34,622 nt of DNA from an uncultured Eubacteriales bacterium (GCA_902801165.1 CADCHI010000027.1:1-34622); one strand, 5' to 3'; counted from the stretch's first letter, positions 6,367 through 16,745 are shown. Made by a program: numbers and translations. Notes: generated by a model not told the origin, from the sequence alone.

Positions 6367-7215
6367 ATGAAGATCCGCAAACTGTTCGTCGGCCTGCTGG
6401 CCGCTATCCTGGTCCTCTCCTCCGTCGCCGCGCTGGCCGACGTTACCATCGGCGTGCCGGACGACACCACCAACGAAGCCCGCGCGCTGCAGCTGCTGGC
6501 GGACAACGGCATCATCGAGCTGGCCGAGGGCGCGGGCGAGACCGCGACCAAGGCGGACGTCATCGCCGAGGGCATCGAGATCGTCGAGGTGCAGGCCGAC
6601 CAGCTGGTCAACCAGCTGCCCGACCTGGACTACGCCGTGATCAACTCCAACTTCGTGCTGGACGCGCTGGACGCCGGCTTTGAGATCAACACCGCCCTGT
6701 TGACCGAGGTGGAGGAGAAGTACCTGCCCCGCGCCAACGTCATCGCCGTCAACGGCGCGAACGTCGACGCCGACCTGACCAAGGCCCTGGTCGCCGCGGC
6801 CACCAGCCAGCAGGTGAAGGACTACATCGAGTCCACCTACGCCGGCGCGGTGCTCTCCGTGGTGGACGAGCCCACCGACGGCTATGACCCGGATGTGGAT
6901 TACGACGCCCTGGCCGGCACCACCCTGGTGATCGCCGCCACGCCCGCGCCCCACGCCCAGATCCTGGAGGTCGTGAAGGCGATCCTGGCCGAGAAGGACA
7001 TCAACCTGGATGTGGCCGTGTTCACCGGCTACACCGAGGAGAACCCCGCCGTGGACGCCGGCGACGCCTACGCGAACTACTTCCAGCATCAGCCCTACCT
7101 GGACGACTATGTGGCCGAGACCGGCGGCAACGTGGTCAGCGTGGCCGTGGTTCACACCGAGCCGATGGGCCTGTACGGCGGCAAGCAGGCGGACCTGAGC
7201 GCCCTGGGCAAGTAA
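6367..7215 (+). CDS. Methionine-type ABC substrate-binding protein (MetQ/NlpA family), circularly permuted
   Basis: 282 residues. Residues 1-24 are a signal peptide ending AALA. Residues 25-166 match the usual C-terminal half of MetQ: VTIGVPDDTTNEARALQLL, then QADQLVNQLPDLDYAVINSN, then IESTYAGAV, which is normally the end of the protein. After a linker rich in Asp, Pro and Tyr (167-185), residues 186-282 match the usual N-terminal half: TPAPHAQILEVVKAILAE, FQHQPYLDDY and HTEPMGLYGGK. The domain order is thus exchanged, with the join at the position where normal proteins pass from a LDDL-type loop to the AIPND strand. No lipobox cysteine is present, unlike almost all Gram-positive MetQ proteins. 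AGGAGG precedes the ATG. It should bind methionine or a similar ligand for MetNI. Confidence 0.88.
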   Translation: MKIRKLFVGLLAAILVLSSVAALADVTIGVPDDTTNEARALQLLADNGIIELAEGAGETATKADVIAEGIEIVEVQADQLVNQLPDLDYAVINSNFVLDALDAGFEINTALLTEVEEKYLPRANVIAVNGANVDADLTKALVAAATSQQVKDYIESTYAGAVLSVVDEPTDGYDPDVDYDALAGTTLVIAATPAPHAQILEVVKAILAEKDINLDVAVFTGYTEENPAVDAGDAYANYFQHQPYLDDYVAETGGNVVSVAVVHTEPMGLYGGKQADLSALGK

Positions 7216-7230
7216 GCGGGCCGTGCCCGC

Positions 7231-7251
7231 GGGTCCGGTTACGCCGGACCC
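7231..7251 (+). terminator. First hairpin after metQ
   Basis: GGGTCCGG at 7231-7238 pairs perfectly with CCGGACCC at 7244-7251. There is no T-run, so it may protect the metQ mRNA 3' end or help the terminator that follows. Confidence 0.5.
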
Positions 7252-7276
7252 ATTCGCAGCCGCGCATCAATGACAT

Positions 7277-7314
7277 ACTTTGGGGGCCGCTGATTCAAGC
7301 CCCCAAAGTTTTTT
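7277..7314 (+). terminator. Rho-independent terminator between metQ and metN
   Basis: ACTTTGGGGGC at 7277-7287 pairs with GCCCCCAAAGT at 7299-7309, followed by TTTTTT to 7314. This is a textbook intrinsic terminator, so metQ is separated transcriptionally from metNI at least in part. Confidence 0.92.
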
Positions 7315-7346
7315 GTTTCGCCTCCATTTCGGCAGTCAATTTGAAC

Positions 7347-7375
7347 TTGCAACCGCGTCTGAACTCCCTTATAAT
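7347..7375 (+). promoter_or_regulatory. Promoter of metNI
   Basis: TTGCAA at 7347-7352, a 17-bp spacer, and a consensus TATAAT at 7370-7375. It lies downstream of the metQ terminator and gives metN a leader of about 65 nt. Confidence 0.8.
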
Positions 7376-7445
7376 ATACAAAGAGGCAATATCGGAATGT
7401 GCCGGTATACGCCTGTTCCTTATCAAGCACAAAGGCGGAGATACT

Positions 7446-8473
<1,028 letters not shown>

Positions 8474-8477
<4 letters not shown>

Positions 8478-9184
8478 ATCAGTTCGCGCTGGCGTTCACG
8501 CCTGAAAAGCTGCAGGAGGCCTGGCACGTATTCCTGACCGAATTCCCCATGGGCCTGTGGGAGACCGTCTACGTGACGGTGCTGGCCACCTTCTTTGCCA
8601 TCGTGCTGGGGCTGCCCCTGGGCATCCTGCTGGTGACCGGCGACGAGAAGGGCATCCGCCCCCTGCCGAAGCCGCTGATGAAGGTCATCAACGTGATCAT
8701 CAACTTCCTGCGCTCGGTGCCCTTCCTGATCCTGATCGTCATGGTCATCCCACTGACCCGCGCGATCATCGGCACCTCCATTGGCTCGGTGGCCTCCATC
8801 GTGCCGCTGGTGGTGGCGGCCTTCCCCTTCGTGGCCCGACTGGTGGAGTCCTCCCTGCGGGAGCTGGACCCCAACATCATCGAGATGGCCCAGAGCATGG
8901 GCAGCTCCACGATGCAGATCATCTTCCGGGTGATGCTGCCGGAGAGCGTTCCCTCGCTGGTGACCAACTTCACCCTGGCGATCACCACCATACTGGGCTA
9001 CACCGCCATGTCCGGCGCGATGGGCGGCGGCGGCCTGGGCAAGATCGCCATCAACTACGGCTATTCCCGCTACAAGTACGCGGTGCTCTACCTGGCCGTG
9101 ATCGTGCTGGTGATACTGGTGCAGGTGTTCCAGAGCATCGGCACACGGCTGGCGGCCCGGCTGGACAAGCGGATCAAGAAGTAG
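8474..9184 (+). CDS. Methionine ABC transporter permease MetI
   Basis: 236 residues with about five transmembrane helices and the BPD_transp_1 fold. The coupling-loop motif is seen in VESSLRELDPNIIEMAQSMG, followed by the typical MLPESVPSL segment and the LGYTAMSGAMGGGGLG loop, which are highly conserved in MetI. Its length is close to E. coli MetI (217), with a slightly longer N-terminus. The start overlaps the metN stop by 4 bases, indicating translational coupling and a 1:1 complex. It forms the membrane channel that receives substrate from the permuted binding protein encoded upstream. Confidence 0.96.
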
Positions 9185-9282
9185 CGGCTCCGCGCCGAAC
9201 GGAACGGAACGGGCGCGCCATTCGTCCAATGGGGTGAGGTGCCCTGTGGCACGACACGAACGACTTCAAGGAGGTAAGGTTT

Positions 9283-9861
9283 ATGAAGAAGCTGATCGCC
9301 CTGGTGCTGGTTATGACGCTCATGGGCTGCGCGGCCCTGGCCGAGGCGCAGGCGTTTTCGTTCAGGGACGGCGTCGCCTGGGGCATGACGCAGGACGAGG
9401 TGCTCGCCGCGGAGGGGAACCCCGAATACAAGTCCTTCAACGCCAACGACGGCATGACGGGCATCGAGATTGACGACGCGGCCATCGCCGGCGTGGAGGC
9501 CGACCTGATGTACAACTTCATGAACGGCAGCCTGGTGATGTGCGGCTACGAGTTCGATGCGGAGGACATCACCGTCGACGCGTTGGCGGAACAGCTGGCT
9601 TCGGAGTACGGCCCGGAGAGCGAAGCGGATTACGCGGCCGTCGTGGAGGTCTATAACATCATGTTCGGCGCGGGCGGCATGACCGAGGAGTTCCTCACCG
9701 AACGTGAGGCGCATTGCTGGACGCTGGAGGATGGCACGATCCTGCTGCTGGTCGCCTACAGCGATGACGATCTCGACCTGGCTTACATGGACGCCGCGGG
9801 TATCCGCGCCAGCCAGTCCGTGGACGAGCCCGCCCCGGCCCTGAATCCCGACGACCTGTGA
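9283..9861 (+). CDS. Small secreted or lipid-anchored protein of unknown function
   Basis: 192 residues. A signal peptide covers about 1-20; TLMGCAAL contains a lipobox-like LMGC with Cys16, but cleavage by signal peptidase I after ALA is equally possible. The mature part is strongly acidic. The segment WGMTQDEVLAAEGNPEY resembles the short motif (W.M..eEV...lG.P) seen in BamE/SmpA-like and other small secreted domains, without enough to assign a family. The C-terminal tail is rich in Asp, Pro and Ala. A very strong AAGGAGG lies 9 bases before the ATG. It starts 98 bp after metI and ends before an intrinsic terminator, so it could be the last gene of the metNI transcript, but no functional link is evident. 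Confidence 0.75.
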   Translation: MKKLIALVLVMTLMGCAALAEAQAFSFRDGVAWGMTQDEVLAAEGNPEYKSFNANDGMTGIEIDDAAIAGVEADLMYNFMNGSLVMCGYEFDAEDITVDALAEQLASEYGPESEADYAAVVEVYNIMFGAGGMTEEFLTEREAHCWTLEDGTILLLVAYSDDDLDLAYMDAAGIRASQSVDEPAPALNPDDL

Positions 9862-9939
9862 TTCCGGCAATTACCCGATGGGTAGATCTGACGAGGCGCC
9901 GTTTCAGGGCGCTTTGACCTTGCGATTCCATGACAGAGC

Positions 9940-9986
9940 CACCCCGCCTCCGGACCCAATTGTGTCTGGAGGCGGGGTGTTTTTTT
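9940..9986 (+). terminator. Rho-independent terminator
   Basis: CACCCCGCCTCCGGAC at 9940-9955 pairs with GTCTGGAGGCGGGGTG at 9964-9979 (one mismatch or wobble), followed by seven T residues. It ends the metNI/secreted-protein transcript just before the convergent fusion gene. Confidence 0.93.
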
Positions 9987-9989
9987 GTC

Positions 9990-12368
9990 TCAACCCTTCG
10001 CCGCGCTGGCGAGCCGCTTGAGCTCGCGCTCGCAGAAGTCGCACAGCTCCCCAGCGAACTCGGCGCTGGCCGCCTCGGCGACGATGCGCAGCTCGCTCCT
10101 GCGCTCGTCGGGGCAGATCCAGGCCCAGCCGCCGTCCCGGCAGAGCCGCATGCCGCCGCCCAGCTCCACCCGCGCCTCCCGCTGGGCGAGGGCGTGGAGC
10201 ACCCGCCCCGTCTGGGCGGCGGCGACGGGCACGCTGCGGCTGCTCCGGGACACGGCGGGCATGCGCTGCCGCCATTCGGACAGGGAGAGCCCCGCCGCTG
10301 TCAGGGCGCTCAGGGCGGCCAGCGCCGCCGAGATGCCGTCGGACTGGAGCAGCCATTGCAGCGGGTGGCGCTCCGCCAGGGCGTTCATCCACAGGGCGGG
10401 CTCGCCGGAGAGGTACTCCGCCCGGGCGCCGTACTGCCCGGCCAGCACCTGTATGGCCCGGGTGGCCTGCACCGGCAGCAACAGGGCCCGCTCGCCGGAC
10501 TCCAGGGCCGTCCAGGCCAGCAGCAGCTGTACCTCGCCCTCGCTCAGCGGGCCGGAGGCATCCGCCAGGGCAAAGCGCTGGCCGTCCTCCGAGAGCTCCA
10601 CGGCAACTTCATTCTGTCCTGCTGCCGCGGCTTTTTCCCCGGAATCTGCCCCTGGCATGGCTTCGTCCCCGGACGCCGCGTCGTCGAGCCGGACGGCGAG
10701 CCCCGCCCGGAGGAAGGCCCGCTCCGCCAGGGAGAGCGCCAGCGCGCCTTTTGACCGCAGCAGCACCCTCGGCGCGCGGGCCGGGTCGGCGGCGAAGCAG
10801 GCCGCCGCGCCGGCGACGTAGGCGGCGTCCGTGGGGCCCGGGTCCGCGGTGGAGGGCGTCGCGCCGGAGAAGGGGGCGGCGTAGTCCTGCCGGATGTTGT
10901 GGGCGGTGATGGCGCGCTGCTGTCCGTTGGGGAGCCTCGCGCCCAGCCGGTTCAGCGGCAGCAGGCTGTCCGGGAGTACCAGCGCGGCGCAGTCGCAGCC
11001 CAGGGCCCGCTGGGCGGCCCGGAGCTGGGGCAGCAGGCAGAGGCCCGCGTCCACCACCCGAGCGCCCTGGGCCATGGCTCCGGCGGCCGCGGCGTGCCAC
11101 AGGGCGCCCGCCCGGCCGCCCTCGCCGCGCCCCAGCAGCAGCTCCCGGGGCTTCAGGACCGAGACCACGGCCTGGGCGGCCCGGGCCGCCTGGGAGGGGC
11201 TGTCGATCTCCAGCGCGCCGGCGACGAATCCCGGCTCCCTGCGCCTGCCCCAGACCAGGTTGGCGTCCAGCCGCTCGCCGTCGGCGGCGCGCTTTTCCGG
11301 CCACAGCTTTACGCCGGGCAGCAGCACGGTCCGCTCGCCGGCCACGGAGCCCGTGCCCAGGACGCTCTCCTCGTAGGCCTGCGCACCGGGGCCCAGCGCC
11401 GCCCCGGTGGCCAGCACGCAGCCCCGGGCCTGGGCGCCCGCCTCCAGCCGTGCCCCGGGCCACAGCACGGAGCGCTTCACGCTGGCGCCTTCGCCCACGA
11501 CGCAGCCGCTGCCGAGGACGCTGCCGGGCCCGACGTAAGCCCCGGCGAGCACCCTCGCGTCGGGGCCGATCAGGCAGGGCCCCTCCAGCACGGCGGAGCG
11601 GTCCACAGCGGCGCCGGGCATCAGGGTGACCCGCGCCTCGGGGACCAGTCCCTCTAGGCGTATGCGCCCCTCCAGGGCGTCTGCGTGGGCCGCGAGGTAG
11701 GCGCGGATGTCGCCGATGTCGCACCAGTAGCCCTGCATCACGTAGCCGAACACGGGCAGCCCCTCCTTCACCAGGGCGGGGAAGAGGTCGTGGCCGAAGT
11801 CGCAGGGGCGGCCCTCGGGGACGCGCCGGAGGACCTCGGGCTCCAGGATGTAGATGCCGGTGTTGACGGTGTCGGAGACCACGTCGCTCCAGCCGGGCTT
11901 TTCATGGAAGGAACGCACCCGGCCCTCCCCATCGGCGCAGACCACGCCGTAGTCCATCGGGTTGTCCGCGTGCTTGAGCACCAGCGTGGCCAGCGCGTCG
12001 CGGCTGCGGTGAAAGGCGATGGCGTCGGTGAGGTCCAGGTCCGTGATGCCGTCGCCGGAGAGCACCACGAAGGTCTCGTCCAGGAAGTCCGCGGCCTGTC
12101 GAACGCCGCCCGCCGTGCCCAGGGGGGTCTTCTCCAGGGTGTAGCGCAGGTCCACGCCGAAGTCGTCCCCGGCCCCAAAGACGTCCATGATGGCGTCGGG
12201 CAGGTAGCCCAGCGTGGCCGCGGCCTGGGTGATGCCGTGCCTCTTAAGCAGCGCCAGGGCATACTGCATCACGGGCCGGTTCATCAGCTTGATCATGGGC
12301 TTGGGGCAGTCGCAGGTCAACGGCCGCAGCCGCGTTCCCTCGCCGCCCGCCATGATGATCGCCTTCAC
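9990..12368 (-). CDS. Sugar nucleotidyltransferase / left-handed helix / degenerate phosphomannomutase fusion
   Basis: 792 residues from the GTG start. Residues about 1-230 are a nucleotidyltransferase: KAIIMAGGEGTRLRPLT with the signature G-G-x-G-T-R-L, then CPKPMIKL, VLSGDGITDLDL and FHEKPG. Residues about 245-370 show hexapeptide (left-handed beta-helix) repeats, for example VLEGPCLIGPDARVLAGAYV. From about 375 to the end the protein follows phosphohexomutase order but has lost its motifs: no TASHNP serine loop, a weak SEDGQRFALAD in place of DGDxDR, and CPDERRSEL in place of RPSGTEP. The N-terminal part probably makes an NDP-sugar, with GDP-mannose or UDP/dTDP-glucose as candidates. AAGGA lies 11 bases before the GTG; the upstream ATG would overlap that site. 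Confidence 0.85.
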   Translation of the reverse strand: MKAIIMAGGEGTRLRPLTCDCPKPMIKLMNRPVMQYALALLKRHGITQAAATLGYLPDAIMDVFGAGDDFGVDLRYTLEKTPLGTAGGVRQAADFLDETFVVLSGDGITDLDLTDAIAFHRSRDALATLVLKHADNPMDYGVVCADGEGRVRSFHEKPGWSDVVSDTVNTGIYILEPEVLRRVPEGRPCDFGHDLFPALVKEGLPVFGYVMQGYWCDIGDIRAYLAAHADALEGRIRLEGLVPEARVTLMPGAAVDRSAVLEGPCLIGPDARVLAGAYVGPGSVLGSGCVVGEGASVKRSVLWPGARLEAGAQARGCVLATGAALGPGAQAYEESVLGTGSVAGERTVLLPGVKLWPEKRAADGERLDANLVWGRRREPGFVAGALEIDSPSQAARAAQAVVSVLKPRELLLGRGEGGRAGALWHAAAAGAMAQGARVVDAGLCLLPQLRAAQRALGCDCAALVLPDSLLPLNRLGARLPNGQQRAITAHNIRQDYAAPFSGATPSTADPGPTDAAYVAGAAACFAADPARAPRVLLRSKGALALSLAERAFLRAGLAVRLDDAASGDEAMPGADSGEKAAAAGQNEVAVELSEDGQRFALADASGPLSEGEVQLLLAWTALESGERALLLPVQATRAIQVLAGQYGARAEYLSGEPALWMNALAERHPLQWLLQSDGISAALAALSALTAAGLSLSEWRQRMPAVSRSSRSVPVAAAQTGRVLHALAQREARVELGGGMRLCRDGGWAWICPDERRSELRIVAEAASAEFAGELCDFCERELKRLASAAKG

Positions 12369-12490
12369 GAATACACACATCCTTTTTCAATGACGATAGA
12401 TTACCAGCGTGCGTTATTCTGGGCCGGGAATGCCCAGTTTATGCGCGGGATTTGTACATTTTTTGTCACAGGCGCGGGTCTGACGGCGTG

Positions 12491-12519
12491 TTGACGGCGG
12501 CTGTGTATGGGGTTATACT
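12491..12519 (+). promoter_or_regulatory. Promoter of the SH3b/beta-propeller gene
   Basis: TTGACG at 12491-12496, a 17-bp spacer, and TATACT at 12514-12519. Each hexamer has one mismatch to consensus. The leader before the ATG at 12553 is about 27 nt and contains AAAAGGGGG. Confidence 0.85.
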
Positions 12520-12552
12520 ATAATTACATATGATGTAAAAGGGGGATTATGA

Positions 12553-13416
12553 ATGTTGAAGCGAGTTTTAGCGTGTCTGCTGGCTGCCTGCCTGCTGTTG
12601 GGAATGAGCGCGATTGCGCTGGCCGAGACCGAGTATATCGGGGAAATGACCGTCATCAAGTGCAAGGAGGCCGTGAACCTGCGCCAGGGCCCCAGCACCG
12701 ACACGCCCAGCCTGGGCCTGGTGCCCCTGGGCACGGTGGTGACTGACTGCACCCGGGAATCCGGTCAGGAATGGGTCTATGTGAACTACAACGGCACCAA
12801 GGGCTACATCCGCGGCGACTTCCTGGAGGCGGTGCCCGTGCCCGAGACAGTCTACGCCAATGAGTTCACGATCCTCGACGAAACGGTGAAGGGCCTGCAC
12901 ATCCTGGCGGACCAGCAGTACGCCAACGGCGGCGAGCAGCTGCAGGTGATCTGCGCCGACGGCAGCGGTCGCGAGGTCTGGCGGCAGGAGACCGCCACCA
13001 GCGACGTCACCGAGCTGACCCAGACGGACGCCTTCATCGGCGGCACCCTGGACATGCCCATCGTGCTGATGTACAACGCCGAGCAGGGCCTCACCGCCCT
13101 GGACGTTGCCACCGGCAGCGTGCTGTGGACGCTGGACCGCGACACCATGCACCTGGGCGCGAGCATCTCCCGGGTCGTGGACGCGGGCGGAACGATGTAC
13201 ATCGGCGGCTACTACGGGCCGGACCCGGTGGCCATCGACATGAACGGCAACGTCCTCTGGCAGTCCGACGCCGGCAGCGACGACATCTTCTGGCTGTACA
13301 GCATGGAGCTGCGGGACAACGGCATCGCCTGCCACTACGGCAGCATGGGCGATTCGGATTCCGGCTGGGTGCTGTACGACTTCAACGGCCAGGTGGTGGA
13401 GATCACCTCCGACTGA
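12553..13416 (+). CDS. Secreted SH3b-domain protein with a PQQ-like beta-propeller segment
   Basis: 287 residues. A signal peptide spans 1-24 (hydrophobic core LLAACLLLGMSA, cleavage after IALA). Residues about 35-92 form a bacterial SH3 domain: the hallmark VNLRQGPSTDTPSLGLVPLG and then EWVYVNYNGTKGYIRGDFL. The rest contains repeated strands with GLTALDVATGSVLWTLD and PVAIDMNGNVLWQSD, the blade signature of PQQ/quinoprotein-like propellers, but with too few blades for a full ring. SH3b domains usually bind cell wall peptides, so a surface-bound sensor or scaffold role is inferred. A second ATG four bases upstream at 12549 is out of frame. It is convergent with hslU. Confidence 0.82.
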   Translation: MLKRVLACLLAACLLLGMSAIALAETEYIGEMTVIKCKEAVNLRQGPSTDTPSLGLVPLGTVVTDCTRESGQEWVYVNYNGTKGYIRGDFLEAVPVPETVYANEFTILDETVKGLHILADQQYANGGEQLQVICADGSGREVWRQETATSDVTELTQTDAFIGGTLDMPIVLMYNAEQGLTALDVATGSVLWTLDRDTMHLGASISRVVDAGGTMYIGGYYGPDPVAIDMNGNVLWQSDAGSDDIFWLYSMELRDNGIACHYGSMGDSDSGWVLYDFNGQVVEITSD

Positions 13417-13430
13417 TACGCTAAGCGAGT

Positions 13431-13510
13431 AAAAAAAGCCCTGCCCTTCGTTCAGGGTGACGCGCGAAATGTCGCTGTCACTCTGCGCGAAGGGCAGGGC
13501 CTTTCCTTTG
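13431..13510. terminator. Bidirectional long hairpin between SH3b gene and hslU
   Basis: AAGCCCTGCCCTTCG at 13436-13450 pairs with CGAAGGGCAGGGC at 13488-13500, with an inner GTGAC/GTCAC stem inside the loop. On the minus strand it is followed by seven T residues (hslU side), and on the plus strand by CTTTCCTTT. The stem arms contain the TTCGTTCAGGGTGAC motif, which is related to the hairpin at 23398-23472. Confidence 0.85.
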
Positions 13511-13531
13511 GAAGTACCGGTATGATCGGGG

Positions 13532-14899
<1,368 letters not shown>

Positions 14900-14938
14900 G
14901 GCGATTTCCTTTCGGTGATCGTGGTTTGTGGGTGAGGC

Positions 14939-15439
14939 TTACAGTATGCATTCCGCTTCGAGGACCGTCCATTCGTCCCGGGGGACTTCGCGGATGACCT
15001 CAAAGCCGTTCTTTTTCCAGAAGTGATTTGACTGGGGGTTGGCCTTGTCGATGGCGAGCCGGACGGCCCGCAGACCGTTCTGCTTCAGGAAGTCCTTGAT
15101 CTCCCGGATGAGGGCGCTCCCCAGCTGCCTTCCCTGGAAGGCGATGTTCATCATAAAGAAGCCGATGTAGGCGATGTCGCCCTCCGGGTAGCCGTCGATC
15201 AGGTCCATGACCGCCACGAGGACGTCGCCCTGATAGAAGCCGACGTAGTGCTTGTGGGATTCGTCGATTCCCGGAGGCGTGATGTGCATGTCGCTGAGGA
15301 CCTGCTCCCGCGTGGGCTCGGCCGCGCAGTAGCGGTAGAACAGCTCGTTCCCCTCGCAGAGTGCGAGCACCGCGTCCGCGTCGGAGTCCGACAGGCGGCG
15401 AACGTCGTATCGCCGGCTCAGAGAGGGTATGTCTATCAT
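14939..15439 (-). CDS. GNAT-family N-acetyltransferase
   Basis: 166 residues. The GNAT fold is visible: strand AYIGFFMMNI, then the acetyl-CoA loop FQGRQLGSALIREI (matching the Q/RxxGxG/A pattern), then a helix and LRAVRLAIDKANPQSNHFWKKNGF, the classic end of GNAT domains. It should transfer an acetyl group to an amine; the acceptor is unknown. GAGGTG precedes the ATG. It lies between the DUF559 gene (34 bp upstream) and hslU (39 bp downstream), so it is probably read together with hslU. It does not belong to the usual hslVU operon and looks like an insertion there. Confidence 0.9.
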   Translation of the reverse strand: MIDIPSLSRRYDVRRLSDSDADAVLALCEGNELFYRYCAAEPTREQVLSDMHITPPGIDESHKHYVGFYQGDVLVAVMDLIDGYPEGDIAYIGFFMMNIAFQGRQLGSALIREIKDFLKQNGLRAVRLAIDKANPQSNHFWKKNGFEVIREVPRDEWTVLEAECIL

Positions 15440-15473
15440 GGCGCACCTCGTGATGGATGGGGAGGCGGGAGGG

Positions 15474-15827
15474 TCATTTCAGGTACTTCATTATATCCTC
15501 GCACACTGAACTGAAGCTCCGGCTCACGTCCGTGTTGGAATACCGAAGTACCTGAAGCCCCAACGAGGAAAGATATGCGTCCCGGTCCTGATCAGAGACG
15601 ATGCCTTCTTCTTCGTAGTGCTGGGAGCCGTCCAGCTCAATGACGAGCTTGGCATCGGCACAGTAGAAGTCTGCGATGTAGGGGCCAAACTGCTTTTGCC
15701 GTCGGAATTGGACCGGACATGCTCTGAGAAAATCGTACCAGAGATGGCGCTCCTGTGGGGTCATTTCCCGCCGCAGCTTTTGGGCGAAGCGCTTGTTTCT
15801 CTGATCGTAAAGATACATCTTGGACAT
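15474..15827 (-). CDS. DUF559 / very-short-patch-repair-like endonuclease-fold protein
   Basis: 117 residues, typical for stand-alone DUF559 proteins. Characteristic segments are ARKLRREMTPQE-type N-terminus (here AQKLRREMTPQERHLWYDFL), RRQKQFGPYIADFYC, then LVIELDGSQHYE and LRYSNTDV. The D-x(n)-E-x-D arrangement (Asp in IADF, Glu and Asp in IELD) is the PD-(D/E)XK-like active site seen in Vsr-related enzymes. The biological role of these proteins is not settled; they often sit in mobile or variable gene sets. GGAGTTT precedes the ATG. A repeat element with terminal inverted repeats lies just upstream, supporting acquisition by transfer. Confidence 0.9.
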   Translation of the reverse strand: MSKMYLYDQRNKRFAQKLRREMTPQERHLWYDFLRACPVQFRRQKQFGPYIADFYCADAKLVIELDGSQHYEEEGIVSDQDRDAYLSSLGLQVLRYSNTDVSRSFSSVCEDIMKYLK

Positions 15828-15856
15828 GCTGGAAACTCCGGTGGCTGTTGGGGATA

Positions 15857-16140
15857 AACCTCATCCGACCCCGCTTGCGCGGGGCCACCTTCCCCAAGGG
15901 GGAAGGCTTTCGGGAAATGACGGATGGGGCTACCTTCTCCAAGAGAGAAGGCTTTTGGGAAACGATGGATGGAGACACCTTCCCATGAAGGAAGACCTTT
16001 GGAAAACGACGGTTGAGGCCGATTCTCCATGTGGAAGTGGAAAGCCTTTAGGAAAAACGATGGCCGGAAGTGCCTTCCCCTTTGGGGAAGGTGGATTTTC
16101 ACATAATCGCTTGCGATTGTGTGAAAAGACGGATGAGGTT
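15857..16140. repeat. 284-bp MITE-like element with terminal inverted repeats and internal hairpins
   Basis: AACCTCATCCG at 15857-15867 is exactly complementary to CGGATGAGGTT at 16130-16140. The interior has at least four degenerate units, each with a hairpin of the CCTTCCCC/GGGGAAGG type followed by a GG(G/A)AAA.GA.GG tract. Examples are the hairpins near 15890-15905, 15931-15950 and 16071-16092. A further hairpin (TTTTCACA with TGTGTGAAAA arms) lies near 16097-16126. No credible protein is encoded. No clear target-site duplication was identified. It fills the gap between hslV and the DUF559 gene. Confidence 0.75.
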
Positions 16141-16193
16141 GACATGGCAGGACGGATGTATTCCCACTAGCCCCCTCGCCCCTTCCATACCCG

Positions 16194-16745
16194 TCACACC
16201 GTCTCCACGATGATGTTCCCGTTGGTGTACACGCAGATGTCGCTGGCGATCTCCAGCGCCTTGCGGGCGATGTCCGTCGCGGAGAGGTCCGTGTTGCCGA
16301 TCAGGGCGCGGGCGGCGGCCAGGGCGTAGTTACCGCCGGAGCCGATGGCCAGCACGCCGTCGTCGGGCTCGATGACCTCGCCGGTGCCGGAGATCAGCAT
16401 CAGGTTGTCCTTGTCGGCGCACAGCAGCAGCGCCTCCAGCTTGCGCATGGCGCGGTCCATGCGCCAATCCTGGGCCAGCTCCACGGCGGCCCGGGGCAGG
16501 TTGCCGGAGAACTGGGTCAGCTTGTCCTCGAACTTCTCGGACAGCGCGAAGGCGTCGGCCACGCTGCCGGCGAAGCCGATCACGACCTTGCCGCCGAAGA
16601 TGCGCCGCACCTTTCGGGCGGTGGCCTTCATGATGGTCTTTTCACCCATGGTCACCTGGCCGTCGCCGGCGATGGCGATCACGCCGTCCTTCCTGACGGC
16701 GCAGATGGTGGTGCCGCGAAACGGGCTCGTGGGTTCATAGCTCAT
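16194..16745 (-). CDS. ATP-dependent protease subunit HslV (ClpQ)
   Basis: 183 residues. The catalytic N-terminal Thr is Thr12 in [12 protein letters not shown], so residues 1-11 form a short propeptide that must be removed; E. coli HslV has only its Met there. Other typical features are [11 protein letters not shown], the Lys in KVRRIF (Lys33 equivalent), [10 protein letters not shown] and [14 protein letters not shown]. It forms a double-ring peptidase driven by HslU. Its start overlaps the trmFO stop by 11 bp, which suggests translational coupling. No other start gives a plausible frame. It is separated from hslU by about 1.3 kb of inserted DNA. Confidence 0.97.
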   Translation of the reverse strand: MSYEPTSPFRGTTICAVRKDGVIAIAGDGQVTMGEKTIMKATARKVRRIFGGKVVIGFAGSVADAFALSEKFEDKLTQFSGNLPRAAVELAQDWRMDRAMRKLEALLLCADKDNLMLISGTGEVIEPDDGVLAIGSGGNYALAAARALIGNTDLSATDIARKALEIASDICVYTNGNIIVETV

